From Cellvibrio sp. (lineage in GTDB: Bacteria > Pseudomonadota > Gammaproteobacteria > Pseudomonadales > Cellvibrionaceae), in assembly GCA_016712405.1 (NCBI GenBank), contig JADJRD010000003.1:424501-488500 (forward strand): a stretch of 64,000 bases of DNA, given 5' to 3'. Below are positions 63,831 through 64,000 of this stretch, piece after piece. Each line of letters opens with the position of its first letter. Position 1 is the stretch's first letter. A program made the translations under genes and the position numbers. The notes under the pieces were generated by a model, which had not been told where the DNA came from, searched no databases, and saw nothing but the letters and a program-made list of their open reading frames with translations.

Positions 63831-64000
63831 CATTAGATACCAGTGATTGGAAAATAAATGATCCTGAGTGGGTCAAACAACGAGAAGAGAAGTGGCCGAT
63901 TTTTGAAGAATGGTTATACAGATTGTATAGTTCTTTAGATGGAGCCTTGGTGTCTGAGTCGATGCTTAACGCTAAAATATTTTATGATACTGGAGTTCTT
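63827..64000 (+). CDS. second immunity-like paralog (3' end cut by window)
   Basis: 58 codons are visible from ATG 63827. Residues 1-29 match the first copy with two changes (K2T, A7D), then the sequences diverge (LYRLYSSLDGALVSES). The gene continues past the window edge. Tandem duplication with divergence after the N-terminus is typical of immunity gene arrays. Confidence 0.75.
   Translation, partial: MTLDTSDWKINDPEWVKQREEKWPIFEEWLYRLYSSLDGALVSESMLNAKIFYDTGVL

Noticed and set aside
1..64000. CRISPR arrays, tRNA or rRNA genes, complete insertion sequences, prophage
   Set aside because: No regularly spaced repeats, no tRNA-like TTC-loop or acceptor pattern, and no transposase, integrase or phage structural gene was seen. 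A computed scan (tRNAscan, CRISPR finder) would be needed to exclude small cases.

Overview
The window reads as a chromosomal stretch of a gammaproteobacterium close to Cellvibrio and Pseudomonas. This is inferred from gene content and order (ccoNOQP-GHIS, trpE-G-D-C next to vfr/crp, osmC and coq7, ampD-ampE) and from a PA14-containing family 3 glycoside hydrolase. It was not tested by a database search. The DNA is dense, moderately AT-rich and mostly housekeeping.

Layout. 1-8.6 kb: cbb3 cytochrome oxidase operon and its assembly genes. 8.7-15 kb: a BamA-like outer-membrane protein, SelO, two small-protein/membrane genes, a secreted alpha/beta hydrolase and an EamA transporter. 15.1-19.1 kb: glyA-nrdR-ribD-ribE. 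19.2-22.7 kb (minus strand): sulfite reductase cysI, DUF934 and mpl. 22.9-27 kb (minus strand): a Tat-exported solute-binding protein coupled to a hybrid histidine kinase. 27-32.9 kb: pseudouridine synthase, DUF1993, chemoreceptor, DTW protein, a possible small RNA, DUF3530 and rpe. 33-37.6 kb: the trp operon, with a DUF4160/DUF2442 pair lodged between trpG and trpD. 37.8-39.7 kb: vfr/crp, OsmC, coq7. 39.9-42.6 kb: family 3 glycosidase. 42.8-48.6 kb: Ycf46-like ATPase, ampD, ampE, yajQ, ampG, fxsA. 48.7-52.7 kb: groESL with a sigma-32-like promoter, sodB, nhaA. 52.9-55.5 kb: rpsF-rpsR-rplI-dnaB. 55.5-60.7 kb: an AT-rich membrane glycosyltransferase island. 60.8-62.2 kb: panC-panD. 62.2-64 kb: a decayed toxin-antitoxin remnant, then a tandem array of immunity-like genes, each preceded by the same short toxin-tail-like fragment.

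Three cross-cutting observations stand out. (1) Seven genes, including rpsF, trpD, ribD and ccoG, carry eight one-base frame breaks, all in or beside mononucleotide runs. Sequencing error is the simplest explanation. (2) Several palindromic repeat families sit between genes. One has four copies of about 150-200 bp; two copies carry the same nested 46-bp insert, and its hairpin shows a compensatory base-pair change. (3) nhaA lacks about 70 residues in frame, including the region that holds the essential lysine in E. coli.

The best candidate for a little-described system is the right-hand end (62.75-64 kb). The repeated 3' ends of a toxin-like reading frame, overlapping the starts of near-identical immunity-like genes, look like an orphan immunity array.
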